The notes under the pieces are model-generated. The model saw only the letters and a program-made list of their open reading frames with translations, ran no database searches and had not been told where the DNA came from. This document shows positions 1 through 8,900 of a DNA stretch of 64,000 nucleotides, one piece after another. The translations under genes and the position numbers were made by a program. Source of the stretch: Gemmatimonas aurantiaca T-27 (lineage in GTDB: Bacteria > Gemmatimonadota > Gemmatimonadetes > Gemmatimonadales > Gemmatimonadaceae); assembly GCF_000010305.1 (NCBI RefSeq), contig NC_012489.1, positions 4,533,646-4,597,645 of the forward strand, written 5' to 3'. Within the stretch, counting starts at the first letter, position 1. Each line of letters starts with the position of its first letter.

Positions 1-1
1 G

Positions 2-1894
2 TCGGGCAGTTGGTATCGCAACACGATGGGCATCATTCGTGGTGGCGTCGGCGAGTTCCGCGACCTGTATCGTCCCGGCACGTTGGCCGATGCGATGGTC
101 AATGCCGGTCTGCCTGGCAGCACCGTGGCACTGACGTGCGTGGGGAGCGCCGTACCGGTACCCGACTGGCGCGCCCTCAGCAGCGGCAGCGCGACACTGC
201 CCTCCGCCTGCGCCGATGGCTCCGGCGCGCTGGCAGAGCGTGCACCCACCGTTACGCTGGTCGACCCGTCGTTCGATGTGCCACGCAGTTGGCGCGCATC
301 GTTGGGTTGGGCCGCCACGGTGCAGCGCTTCCTGGTGCGCGTGGACGGCTTGTCGTCGTACGATCTGTCGAATCCCAGCACCGTCGACGCCAACTTCTCC
401 GGCACGAGTCGCTTCACGCTCGCCGGTGAAGGCGGTCGGCCGATGTACGTCACGGCGTCAGGCATCGATCCCACGTCGGGCGCCGTGTCGGCTCGGGAAT
501 CGCGTGTGAGCCCCAACTATGGCCGTGTGTCCATGCGCACGAGTGATCTGCGCGGCTATGGATCGCAGCTTACCACCACTATCCAACCCGAGATTTTCCG
601 TGGACGGCGCGGTCCGCCGCCGGTGATGTTCTCGGCGGCCTACACCATTCAGCAGGTGCGTCAGCAGTTCCGTGGCAGCGATGGGGCCAACTTCGGCAAT
701 CCGCTCACGCGCGAATGGGCGGCCGGCGCCAACGATGCCCGGCATGCCGTCGTGCTCCAGGCCAGCACCACCGTACCACGTGTCGGTGTGTTCACCATGT
801 TCACGCGCCTGCAGTCGGGCACACCGTTCACGCCCATCGTGCGCAGTGACATCGATGGTGACGGACGTGCCAACGATCGGGCGTTCGTGCCCAATCCCGG
901 CACCGACACCGATGCCGCTACCCGTGCGCAGATGCAGGCCCTGCTCGCGTCGGCGCCTGGCAACATCCGCGACTGTCTGTCATCGCAGCTTGGCGCCGTG
1001 GCCGCGCGGCAAAGCTGCCGCGGACCCTGGACGCAGCAGATGAATCTGCTGTACCGTCCGCCGCTGCCGTCCATCCGGGGCCGCAATGTCTCGATGAACG
1101 TGGTCTTCGAGAACCCGCTCGCGGGTCTGGACCAGCTACTGCATGGCGCCGACGGGCTGCGCGGCTGGGGCACGCAGGCGATCCCTGATCCCGTGTTGCT
1201 GGTGCCACGTGGCTTCGATGCGACCGGTCAGCGTTTCCGCTACGACGTGAACCCGCGCTTCGGTGATACGCGCGCCTTCCGCACGCTGTCCCGTGTGCCG
1301 TTCCGCATCGTGATGGACATTTCGATGGATCTATCGGTGCCGTACGACCTGCAGACCTTGCGTCGTGCCATTGAGCCCATCAAGGGTCGCGACAAGGCCA
1401 CCAACAAGACCACGTGGACACGTCGAAATGCCGACTCGGTGGCGGCACTGTACCTGAGCCGCACGTCGAACCTGCACCGTGTGCTGCTGGCCGAAAGCGA
1501 TTCGCTGTTCCTCACGAAAGATCAGATCGCCCGACTGTTGGCCGCCGACAGCCTGTATTCAGAACGCGTGCGCGGTCTCTACAAGCCACTCGCGGTGATG
1601 CTGGCCGAACAGCCGGATGGAGCCGCGGGCAAGGCGGCACTCGATACCGTGCAGGCCACCACCCGGTTGTACTGGCCCATCTTCTGGGAACAGGTGGACC
1701 TGGCGATGGAGGTGCTCAATCAGCAGCAGCGCGAGCTGATGCCACTGTTCAACAACATGAGCGCGGTGACGAAGGAAGAACGTCGCAACGCCCGTTGGAC
1801 ATTCGGGTACCCGGTGCCGTTGGTGCACAACCGGCCGCGGGTAGGTGGGCAGCCGGGAAGCCTGAATACCTCGGTGACACGAGGCGCCTTCTGA
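2..1894 (+). CDS. TonB-dependent receptor-like outer membrane protein, C-terminal part (5' end outside window)
   Basis: The reading frame is open from base 2, so the true start lies upstream; the first ATG in the window (26) is internal. About 630 residues are visible. The stretch near the window start (GxxRGGVGEFR followed by LxCVGxxVPVPDW) and the alternating beta-strand character are typical of large carboxypeptidase-regulatory/TonB receptor-like proteins in high-GC soil bacteria. The chain ends in a C-terminal Phe (TRGAF), the usual outer-membrane barrel signature. The likely role is outer membrane uptake of a large ligand, but the plug and TonB box are not in the window, so the substrate cannot be judged. 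A perfect 13-bp hairpin follows the stop. Confidence 0.72.
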   Translation, partial: SGSWYRNTMGIIRGGVGEFRDLYRPGTLADAMVNAGLPGSTVALTCVGSAVPVPDWRALSSGSATLPSACADGSGALAERAPTVTLVDPSFDVPRSWRASLGWAATVQRFLVRVDGLSSYDLSNPSTVDANFSGTSRFTLAGEGGRPMYVTASGIDPTSGAVSARESRVSPNYGRVSMRTSDLRGYGSQLTTTIQPEIFRGRRGPPPVMFSAAYTIQQVRQQFRGSDGANFGNPLTREWAAGANDARHAVVLQASTTVPRVGVFTMFTRLQSGTPFTPIVRSDIDGDGRANDRAFVPNPGTDTDAATRAQMQALLASAPGNIRDCLSSQLGAVAARQSCRGPWTQQMNLLYRPPLPSIRGRNVSMNVVFENPLAGLDQLLHGADGLRGWGTQAIPDPVLLVPRGFDATGQRFRYDVNPRFGDTRAFRTLSRVPFRIVMDISMDLSVPYDLQTLRRAIEPIKGRDKATNKTTWTRRNADSVAALYLSRTSNLHRVLLAESDSLFLTKDQIARLLAADSLYSERVRGLYKPLAVMLAEQPDGAAGKAALDTVQATTRLYWPIFWEQVDLAMEVLNQQQRELMPLFNNMSAVTKEERRNARWTFGYPVPLVHNRPRVGGQPGSLNTSVTRGAF

Positions 1895-1900
1895 CGACCA

Positions 1901-1931
1901 AGGGGGCATGAGCCAGTCGCTCATGCCCCCT
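1901..1931. terminator. Hairpin between convergent TonB receptor and ahcY
   Basis: Perfect 13-bp inverted repeat (AGGGGGCATGAGC, loop CAGTC, then its complement), 6 bases after the receptor stop. No T-run follows on either side. A second, weaker hairpin (TGTGGTC/GACCACA, 1936-1962) lies between it and the ahcY stop. Probably a bidirectional transcription stop. Confidence 0.7.
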
Positions 1932-1977
1932 CGTCTGTGGTCCACCATCACGGTAGACCACATCAGGTGCCCAAGGC

Positions 1978-3468
1978 TCAATACTTGTAGTGGCTCGCCT
2001 TGTACGGGCCGTTCACGTCCACACCGATGTACGACGCCTGGTCCGCCGTGAGTGTGGTCAGCTTCACGCCCAGCTTGTCGAGGTGCAAACGCGCCACCTT
2101 TTCGTCGAGGTGCTTGGGCAGCGTGTACACCTTCTTCTCGTACGACTCCGCGCGCGCGTGCAGTTCGAGCTGGGCCAGCACCTGATTGCTGAAGCTCGCG
2201 CTCATCACGAAGCTCGGGTGACCCGTGGCGCAGCCCAGATTCATCAGACGGCCTTCGGCCAGCACGAGAATCGAGCGGCCGCTGGGCAACTGGAATTCGT
2301 CGTACTGCGGCTTGATGTTCACACGCTTCATGCCTTCGACCTTCTTGAGACCGGCCATGTCGATCTCGTTGTCGAAGTGACCGATGTTGGACACGATCGC
2401 CTTGTCCTTCATGCGGCTCATGTGCTCAACGGTGATGACATTCTTGTTGCCGGTTGCCGACACGAAGATGTCGGCCTGATCGACGATGTCTTCGAGCGTC
2501 GTGACCTGATAGCCCTCGAGCGCCGCCTGCAGTGCGCAGATGGGATCGATTTCGGTCACCACGACGCGCGCACCCTGTCCCTTGAGCGCCTGCGCGCAGC
2601 CCTTGCCCACGTCACCGTAGCCCAGCACCACGACGATCTTGCCGGCCAGCATCACGTCGGTCGCGCGATTGAGGCCGTCCACCACCGAGTGGCGGCAGCC
2701 ATACAGGTTGTCGAACTTCGACTTCGTCACGGCATCGTTGACGTTGATGGCCGGGAACGCGAGTGTGCCGGCCTTCTCCATCTCGTACAGGCGATGCACA
2801 CCGGTCGTGGTCTCTTCGGACACCCCACGGATACCCGCCAACACCTTGCCCCAACGGCCCGGATTCTTCTGCTGCTCCACACGCAGCAAATCGAGAATCA
2901 CGCCCCACTCTTCCGGCTCGTTGTCGGCGTCGAACGCGGGCACCTTGCCATCACGTTCGAAGTCGGCGCCGCGGTGCACCAACAGCGTGGCATCACCACC
3001 ATCATCCAGCAGCAGGTTCGGGCCCGTGCCATCCGACCACATCAACGCCTGCTCCGTGCACCACCAGTACTCTTCGAGCGTCTCACCCTTCCACGCGAAC
3101 ACGGGCGTGCCCTGCGGCTTGTCCACCGTGCCGTTCGGACCCACGGCCACTGCGGCGGCGGCATGATCCTGCGTGGAGAAGATGTTGCACGACACCCAGC
3201 GCACATCAGCGCCGAGGGCGACGAGCGTTTCGATGAGCACCGCCGTCTGCACGGTCATGTGCAACGACCCCATGATCTTCGCCCCCTTGAGCGGCTGCGC
3301 AGCGCCGAATTCGGCACGCAGCGCCATCAACCCCGGCATCTCCTGCTCGGCGAGGCGGATCTCCTTGCGGCCCCACTCGGCAAGCGACAGATCACGCACG
3401 GCAAACGCGGGACGATCGAGCGACGCCAACAACGCGACGCCGTGTTCAGTCATGATGGAAGTGCTCAT
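1978..3468 (-). CDS. ahcY: Adenosylhomocysteinase (S-adenosyl-L-homocysteine hydrolase)
   Basis: Cytosolic NAD-dependent enzyme that splits S-adenosylhomocysteine into adenosine and homocysteine, relieving product inhibition of methyltransferases. The 496-residue chain carries the Rossmann motif [15 protein letters not shown], the substrate-region motif [13 protein letters not shown], and the family C-terminus ending [10 protein letters not shown]. The length matches the long bacterial form. ATG at 3468 is used; a second in-frame ATG five codons later (MTEHG) is possible. The gene lies 60 bp behind the ArsR-methyltransferase regulator on the same strand, so the two are very likely cotranscribed and under its control. 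Confidence 0.97.
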   Translation of the reverse strand: MSTSIMTEHGVALLASLDRPAFAVRDLSLAEWGRKEIRLAEQEMPGLMALRAEFGAAQPLKGAKIMGSLHMTVQTAVLIETLVALGADVRWVSCNIFSTQDHAAAAVAVGPNGTVDKPQGTPVFAWKGETLEEYWWCTEQALMWSDGTGPNLLLDDGGDATLLVHRGADFERDGKVPAFDADNEPEEWGVILDLLRVEQQKNPGRWGKVLAGIRGVSEETTTGVHRLYEMEKAGTLAFPAINVNDAVTKSKFDNLYGCRHSVVDGLNRATDVMLAGKIVVVLGYGDVGKGCAQALKGQGARVVVTEIDPICALQAALEGYQVTTLEDIVDQADIFVSATGNKNVITVEHMSRMKDKAIVSNIGHFDNEIDMAGLKKVEGMKRVNIKPQYDEFQLPSGRSILVLAEGRLMNLGCATGHPSFVMSASFSNQVLAQLELHARAESYEKKVYTLPKHLDEKVARLHLDKLGVKLTTLTADQASYIGVDVNGPYKASHYKY

Positions 3469-3528
3469 GTCCAGTATCGATGAAGTGAGAAGAGGAATGT
3501 GAAGTGAAACAGGTACACGCGATGCAGA

Positions 3529-4500
3529 TCAGCTCATCACCAGCGCCGGCGATGCCACAGCCGTCGCTGTACAGGCAAAAAGCGCCGGTCCACTCGCAGC
3601 AGAATCGAGCGGCAATGGCGTGATGCGCACATTGGCAAACCCCGCTTCACGCAACCACTCGGTCAGCGTGTCGGCAGGGAATCCCAACCAGACATGCCCC
3701 ATCGTATCGCGGTAACGCTCATCGGCATGGGGCTGCATGTCGACGAGCAACACCCGACCGGCCGGGCGCAGGACACGATGGACCTCGCGCAAGGCGCGCA
3801 ACGGATCGGACACATGGTGCAACACGAGCATGAGGACGGCCACGTCCAGCGCATCGTCGTCCAGTGGCAGCGCTTCGAGAGCCCCTTCGGTGACCGTGAC
3901 GTGCGCAAAGGGGGCGAGACGCGCCGCCGCCGCCGCCAACATGGCCGGCGACGCATCGATAGCATGCACCTGCGCGACATGCGGAGCGAGCGCAGCACTG
4001 AGCGCCCCAGTGCCGCAGCCCAAATCGCCCACGATGAGCGTGTCATCAAGCAGGGCCAGCAAGGCCAGCAGATCCGCCCGCGCCCCGAAGAGCTCGGCAC
4101 GCAGATCATCCCACTCCGCACTGGCGGTGGCGAAGAACGTCTGCGTCACGGTGCGACGAGCGGCGAGCACAGCGTCCACCCGCGCCGCGTCCTGCAACGC
4201 CACCGGCGTGCGCACAAAGGCTTCCCGCACCAGGCTCCACAAGGCGAGCATCGACGCGTCGAGGTGCGGATGCCGGCGATACCACCGGCTGGCACCCTCC
4301 GCCCGCGACGCTATCCACCCCTGATCCGTCAGAATCTTGAGGTGCCGACTCACGGTGCTTTGCGGCAATTGCAGCGCGGCCGCGAGCTCACCCACCGTCA
4401 GCTCCTGCCGCTCCAACGCCGCCAACAGTCGGCTGCGAGTCGGTTCGGCGAGCTCGACCATGCGGTCGTGAATGGAAAGCCGAGGTGTGGTCACCCCCAA
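3529..4500 (-). CDS. ArsR-family regulator fused to a SAM-dependent methyltransferase domain (SahR-like)
   Basis: Residues about 14-90 form an ArsR winged helix (PTRSRLLAALE, then LPQSTVSRHLKILTDQGWI). Residues about 150-300 form a class I methyltransferase fold with the SAM-binding motif VGDLGCGTGALS and the later motif LHHVSDPLRALREVHRVLRPAG. ArsR-methyltransferase proteins of this kind, encoded beside ahcY, are known as SahR in Proteobacteria and repress methionine-cycle genes in response to S-adenosylhomocysteine. Function here is inferred from that architecture and from the ahcY neighbour. Start choice is uncertain: TTG at 4500, GTG at 4494 (which would be nearly leaderless relative to the TATAAT box at 4505-4500) or ATG at 4461 immediately before the ArsR domain. 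Confidence 0.85.
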   Translation of the reverse strand: MGVTTPRLSIHDRMVELAEPTRSRLLAALERQELTVGELAAALQLPQSTVSRHLKILTDQGWIASRAEGASRWYRRHPHLDASMLALWSLVREAFVRTPVALQDAARVDAVLAARRTVTQTFFATASAEWDDLRAELFGARADLLALLALLDDTLIVGDLGCGTGALSAALAPHVAQVHAIDASPAMLAAAAARLAPFAHVTVTEGALEALPLDDDALDVAVLMLVLHHVSDPLRALREVHRVLRPAGRVLLVDMQPHADERYRDTMGHVWLGFPADTLTEWLREAGFANVRITPLPLDSAASGPALFACTATAVASPALVMS

Positions 4501-4529
4501 TTATATCCGACCATCCGGATAAAAGGATA
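4500..4529 (-). promoter_or_regulatory. Putative autoregulatory operator and -10 box of the sahR-like/ahcY operon
   Basis: On the minus strand there is an exact TATAAT at 4505-4500. Overlapping it is the inverted repeat TATCCG-N6-CGGATA (4521-4504), and another TATCC copy lies just upstream (4529-4525). ArsR proteins bind short inverted repeats near the -10 region, so this is a good candidate operator. No clear -35 is seen. Predicted transcription would begin near 4493. Confidence 0.55.
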
Positions 4530-4591
4530 GTGCTCTGGATTTGTGAGGTTTTTCCCCTCACATCGCCCGGACCATACAGTACGTTGCCGGT

Positions 4592-5917
4592 ATGTTCGAC
4601 CTTGCCCTCGCCTTCGATTTGCTGGTCGCCGCCCTGGTCGGGTTGGCGGTGGGGATCGAGCGCGAATGGTCGGGACACACCCAGGGTCCGGACGGCCGTT
4701 TTGGGGGTGCCCGCACGTTTGCGCTGCTTGGTGCCATCGGCGGATTTGCCGGCTGGTTCCTGCAGTTGGGGCATGAGACTGCCGGCGCGCTCCTGGTGGC
4801 CGGGGCGCTGGCCTTTGTCGTGGTGGCCTATTTCGCGGCCATGAACCGGCCGGGGACCAGCGCGGACAGCACCACCGAGGTGGTGGCCTTGCTGGTGGTC
4901 GGGCTCGGCGTCGCGGCGGGGCTGGGGCACCGCACCGTGGCCAGCGCGGCGGGTGCCGTGGCGGTGCTGCTGCTGGCCGAAAAGTCGAAAGTGCAGGAAG
5001 TCCTGACGCGGGTGGCACCCAACGAAATGCGGGCCGCGCTGCAGTTCGCCGTGCTCGCGCTGGTGATCCTGCCACTCATTCCCGGTGGTGCCTTCGGGCC
5101 GTACGACGCCTTTCAGCCACGCCAGCTCTGGATCGTGGTGCTGATCTTTTCGGCGCTCAATTTCGCCGGCTATATCGCACGTCGAGTGATCGGCGAAACA
5201 CGTGGCCTCGCGGTGACGGGGCTGTTGGGAGGACTGGTGTCGTCCACCGCGGTGACGCTCACCTTCAGCCGCCGCAGCCGCGACAACGCCGGCGACAACG
5301 CCAGTGATGCCCTGGCTCTGCCGCTCGCATTGGGCGTAGTCGCCGCGTGCACGGTGCTGGTGCCACGGGTCCTCGTGATCTCCACCATGCTGCAACCGGC
5401 CGTGGGGTTGGCCGCGATGTGGGTGCTCGGTCCGGCGTTCATTGTGGGAGTGGCGCTCATCGCCTTCGTGCTCTGGCGCGAGCGGGGCACCCGACCGGCC
5501 GATGGCGCGATGCCGGCCGGCAACCCTGAAGGAGTCTCGGCAGGGCTTGGCGAAAATCCGCTGGGACTGTGGTCGTCGTTGCAGATGGCCGTGGCTTTTC
5601 AGCTCGTGTTGTTCGCCATCGCCTGGGTGCAGCGCACCGCAGGAGAAACGGGTGTGCTGGCCTCTGCCACCCTGCTTGGCCTCACCGATGTGGACGCGCT
5701 CACCGTGTCCATGGCGCGCTACGGGGCCGAAGCCGGTGAGACCAACCATGTGCGCATCGCCGCGGCGGCGATGGGCATCGGCGTGCTGTCGAATACCATG
5801 CTCAAACTCGCCATCACGCTCGTGCTGGGAGCGCCGCGGTTCCGTTGGCATGCCGCTGTGGGACTCGCGCTGCTCGGCGTGGCCGTGGGCGCGGGTGTGT
5901 TGGTGCGTTGGCCATGA
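4592..5917 (+). CDS. MgtC/SapB-type and DUF4010 integral membrane protein
   Basis: 441 residues, strongly hydrophobic with roughly a dozen predicted membrane spans. The N-terminus (LLVAALVGLAVGIEREW, then GGARTFALLGAIGG) is the MgtC/SapB-like signature, and the remainder matches the DUF4010 membrane domain. The biochemical role of the family is not established. The start is ATG at 4592. The stop overlaps the mlaE-like start in an ATGA arrangement (5914-5917), implying translational coupling. Confidence 0.85.
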   Translation: MFDLALAFDLLVAALVGLAVGIEREWSGHTQGPDGRFGGARTFALLGAIGGFAGWFLQLGHETAGALLVAGALAFVVVAYFAAMNRPGTSADSTTEVVALLVVGLGVAAGLGHRTVASAAGAVAVLLLAEKSKVQEVLTRVAPNEMRAALQFAVLALVILPLIPGGAFGPYDAFQPRQLWIVVLIFSALNFAGYIARRVIGETRGLAVTGLLGGLVSSTAVTLTFSRRSRDNAGDNASDALALPLALGVVAACTVLVPRVLVISTMLQPAVGLAAMWVLGPAFIVGVALIAFVLWRERGTRPADGAMPAGNPEGVSAGLGENPLGLWSSLQMAVAFQLVLFAIAWVQRTAGETGVLASATLLGLTDVDALTVSMARYGAEAGETNHVRIAAAAMGIGVLSNTMLKLAITLVLGAPRFRWHAAVGLALLGVAVGAGVLVRWP

Positions 5918-6741
5918 CCACACCACGCGAACCAGCGGGGTTGCCCGAACGTCTGCACGATCGCATCACCGCGTTGGGTGGTGTCACGCGACGATTGATC
6001 GAACCCATTGGCACCGGCGCGCGTTTCGTCCGTGATGTGGCGCGTGCGACAAAAGACACCGCACAATGGCTGCCCGAGTTCTCCACGCATGCCCGGGTGC
6101 TGGGCGTGGATTCGCTCCCCATCGGCATCTTCATCGCCCTGTTCACCGGCATCGTGCTCGCACTGCTGGCGAGTTACAGCGTGGGCGATTTGGTGCCGCC
6201 CTACTTTGTGGGCACGCTGGTACAGAAGACGATCACACTCGAACTCGCACCAGTGCTCACGGGGCTCGCACTGGCGGGACGGGTGGGCGCCAATATCGCA
6301 GCCGAGTTGGGCACGATGCGCGTGACCGAACAGATCGACGCGCTCGAGACGCTGACCTTCGATCCGATGAGTCATCTCGTCGTGCCGCGGGTGCTGGCGT
6401 CGGCGCTGATGTTTCCGATCGTCGTAGGCATGGCCATGCTCGTTGGCCTGCTCTCGGGGTGGGTGGCCTCGATCGTACTGCTCGATATTGCCACACCCCA
6501 GTTTCTCAAGGGCGTGCGGCTGTTCTTCCAACCGTTCGATGTGCAATACGGACTCGTGAAATCGGCCAGCTTCGGTGCGGCCGTGGCGCTCATTGGCTGT
6601 CGTGCGGGGTTGAACACACTGGGCGGTGCGCAAGGCGTGGGCCGCAGTGCCACCCGGGCCGTGGTGATCTCCGCCGTGATGATTCTGGTGCTCGATGCGT
6701 TCTGGGCCATCGTCTGGCTCTCCGGCCGCTCTCTGCGATAG
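5914..6741 (+). CDS. mlaE: MlaE-family ABC transporter permease
   Basis: About 275 residues, inner-membrane permease of an Mla-type lipid transporter. Family features include HARVLGVDSLPIG, TGLALAGRVGANIAAELGTM and EQIDALETL, the conserved core of the MlaE permease. In known systems it forms a dimer with two MlaF ATPases and a hexamer of MlaD. ATG at 5914 is chosen over the longer GC-rich extension at 5845 because it forms an ATGA overlap with the upstream stop and places the conserved N-terminus correctly. No mlaF ATPase is found on either side. Confidence 0.92.
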   Translation: MTTPREPAGLPERLHDRITALGGVTRRLIEPIGTGARFVRDVARATKDTAQWLPEFSTHARVLGVDSLPIGIFIALFTGIVLALLASYSVGDLVPPYFVGTLVQKTITLELAPVLTGLALAGRVGANIAAELGTMRVTEQIDALETLTFDPMSHLVVPRVLASALMFPIVVGMAMLVGLLSGWVASIVLLDIATPQFLKGVRLFFQPFDVQYGLVKSASFGAAVALIGCRAGLNTLGGAQGVGRSATRAVVISAVMILVLDAFWAIVWLSGRSLR

Positions 6742-6798
6742 GTCCGCCATGCCTCTCTTCCGACACACCGCGTTTCTGTTCTTCTGCTTCCCGATGCC

Positions 6799-7812
6799 AT
6801 GACGACATCCAAACGCACCAGTGATTTCATCGTCGGCCTCACTGTCCTCGTGGTGACGGTATTGATCGTGGCCGCCGTGCTGTGGGTGAAGCAGGCGGAT
6901 CTCGGTGGACGACAGCAGCAGGTCGTGGTGCGCACTCGCGAAGTGGGCGGCGTCGCGCTGGGCAATCCGGTTGTCATCCGCGGCGTGCGGTCAGGACGTG
7001 TGGAATCGATCGCGTTGGGTGCGCCGGGCTGGGTCACCATCACGCTGGGTCTCGACCGCGGTGTGCAGCTTCCACCTGACCCGGTGGTGCTGCTGGCGGC
7101 GGCGAGTCTGTTCGGTGAATGGCAGGCCACCATCACCACGGCCGCTGGCGTGCCTCCCGACCGCGATCTGCGCGCGGCCATTGCCGAAGCCCGCACGGAG
7201 AGCGATACGCTGGCCGGTGCGGTGATGCCCGATATCGCGCAGCTCACCACCGTGGCCGGTCGGCTGGCGGGCGATGTGGCGAAGGTCGCCGACCGCGTGC
7301 AGGTGGCGTTCGATGATGCCGCGGCCAAGGAGTTGCGGGAGTCCATCCGCAACTTCGCCCATCTCTCGACGGTCCTGGCCAAGACCATCGATGTGCAGTC
7401 GAAAAATCTCGATCAGATCAGTGGTGATGTGCACACCGGTGTCACACGCATCAGCGCGGCGGCCGATCGACTGAACACGTTCTCCACGCGCATGGATTCG
7501 GCCACCAGCCGCGGTGAGCTGCAGCAGATCGTGTCCAGCTCCCAGCAGGCCGCGCGCGAGTTGCTCACGGCAACCACCAACCTGCGCGACATGACCACCA
7601 AACTCGATCGGACCGAGGCGCGCCTGTCCACCGTGATCGCGCGCGCGGATTCGGTGTTCATGAAAGCCAACGGCACCACGGGCACGCTGGGCCTGATGAT
7701 GAACGATCCCGCACTGTACCAGCAGAGTGATTCGCTGGTGCGGGAGCTGCGCGCGTTGGTGGCAGACGTGAAGAAAAACCCGCGACGTTACCTCAATCTT
7801 CGGGTCTTTTAG
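6799..7812 (+). CDS. mlaD: MlaD-family protein with MCE domain
   Basis: 337 residues: a short cytosolic N-terminus, one membrane anchor (residues about 10-30, VGLTVLVVTVLIVAAVLWV), then an MCE domain (VGGVALGNPVVIRGVRSGRV) and a long helical tail of about 200 residues rich in heptad-like spacing. Anchored in the inner membrane with the MCE ring in the periplasm, it would carry phospholipid for the MlaE permease encoded 57 bp upstream. The long helical tail resembles MCE proteins that span the periplasm more than the compact E. coli MlaD. Confidence 0.9.
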   Translation: MTTSKRTSDFIVGLTVLVVTVLIVAAVLWVKQADLGGRQQQVVVRTREVGGVALGNPVVIRGVRSGRVESIALGAPGWVTITLGLDRGVQLPPDPVVLLAAASLFGEWQATITTAAGVPPDRDLRAAIAEARTESDTLAGAVMPDIAQLTTVAGRLAGDVAKVADRVQVAFDDAAAKELRESIRNFAHLSTVLAKTIDVQSKNLDQISGDVHTGVTRISAAADRLNTFSTRMDSATSRGELQQIVSSSQQAARELLTATTNLRDMTTKLDRTEARLSTVIARADSVFMKANGTTGTLGLMMNDPALYQQSDSLVRELRALVADVKKNPRRYLNLRVF

Positions 7813-7828
7813 CCGAACCGCGACACCG

Positions 7829-8749
7829 TCAGACCTGCGGTACCGCCAACACGCCGCAGCGTGCGGTGCGCAGTATGCGCGTGGCCACCGAGCCCACGAT
7901 CAGCCGCTCCAGCAGCGTGTGTCGCTGCGTGCCTACCGCGACCAGGTCCACGCGCGCCTGCTGGGCAAACGCCAGCAGCGCGGGCGCCGGATCACCGCGT
8001 ACGGTCACCGTCTCGACCATCACGCCGTCGGGTGCGTCGAGGGTGCGTCGCACCTGCTCGAACAAGGGTGGCAACGTGCGACCGTATTCCGCGTCCCATG
8101 TTTGCCAATCGGACGACGGGTGTTCGAAGCGCGGCCGCACATGCACCAATGTCAGGCGTCCACCTGCCGAAAGCATCTGTGTCGCGAGCTGCGCGGCGCG
8201 CACGCTGGCCGCGCTGAAGTCGAGGCCCACCACCACATGCGCCGGCGTGGCGGGAAAATTTGCACCCACCGCGAGCACCGGCACGCGGGATTCCCGCAGC
8301 GTGGCCAATGTGGTTTCCGTGCCGAAGAGTCGATCGAGCGGATTCCGGCGGCCGATGCCCATGACCATCAACGAGGCATCGCGGGCGATCGCTTCACTGG
8401 CCAGCATGCGCGCCGGTGAACCCACGGTGACACGGATCGGCCACTGCGGATCCCCGGAGGCGGCAATGGACACCGACCGCCGGAGATCGGCCAGCATGGT
8501 CTGTCGGCGCGATTCATCCAGTTCCACTGGCACCGGCAACACGTCCATACCACCGGCCACCCCTGTGATCGGCTCACACACACCAACCACTTCGATCGGT
8601 ACACCAAGCGCCTGTCCCACCAGTCGCGCGGCGCCGAACAGCGCCTCATTCGCGTCCGGTGCGCCGTCGCTGGCCACCAGAATCGGTCCACGTCGAAGCG
8701 GCGACAGGGTCGATGGCGGGGGGGTGAGCAGATCGGCGGGGACGGACAT
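7829..8749 (-). CDS. Tandem-domain universal stress protein (UspA family)
   Basis: About 306 residues containing two Usp domains. The first starts at GPILVASDGAPDANEAL. The second starts at HVVVGLDFSAASVRAAQLA and ends with the ATP-loop pattern VGSVATRILRTARCGVLAV. Usp proteins bind nucleotides and accumulate in stress; the specific role is unknown. ATG at 8749 is preferred over the GTG nine codons upstream. The gene follows the PLD-type gene on the same strand (151-bp gap) and converges on the mlaD-like gene with only 16 bp between stops. Confidence 0.9.
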   Translation of the reverse strand: MSVPADLLTPPPSTLSPLRRGPILVASDGAPDANEALFGAARLVGQALGVPIEVVGVCEPITGVAGGMDVLPVPVELDESRRQTMLADLRRSVSIAASGDPQWPIRVTVGSPARMLASEAIARDASLMVMGIGRRNPLDRLFGTETTLATLRESRVPVLAVGANFPATPAHVVVGLDFSAASVRAAQLATQMLSAGGRLTLVHVRPRFEHPSSDWQTWDAEYGRTLPPLFEQVRRTLDAPDGVMVETVTVRGDPAPALLAFAQQARVDLVAVGTQRHTLLERLIVGSVATRILRTARCGVLAVPQV

Positions 8750-8900
8750 GGGCGAATGGTCGCATCTCGGCGCCACGCGCTCTATCGGGGACTTCAGCCC
8801 ACACCGTCAGGGAAACCCGCACATCAACATGCGCATCGTCCCAGTTCACCGAATCACATGCAGGCATGCGGAACACATCTGCCCCATGGCAACACCAGCA

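Noticed and set aside
1990-3483. Long open frame (497 codons) antisense to ahcY
   Set aside because: It is the mirror of ahcY, His/Arg/Leu-rich without any family pattern, as expected from high third-position GC.
3469-3528. SAM/SAH riboswitch ahead of ahcY
   Set aside because: Only 60 bp between genes and no conserved paired structure seen; regulator binding upstream explains control better.
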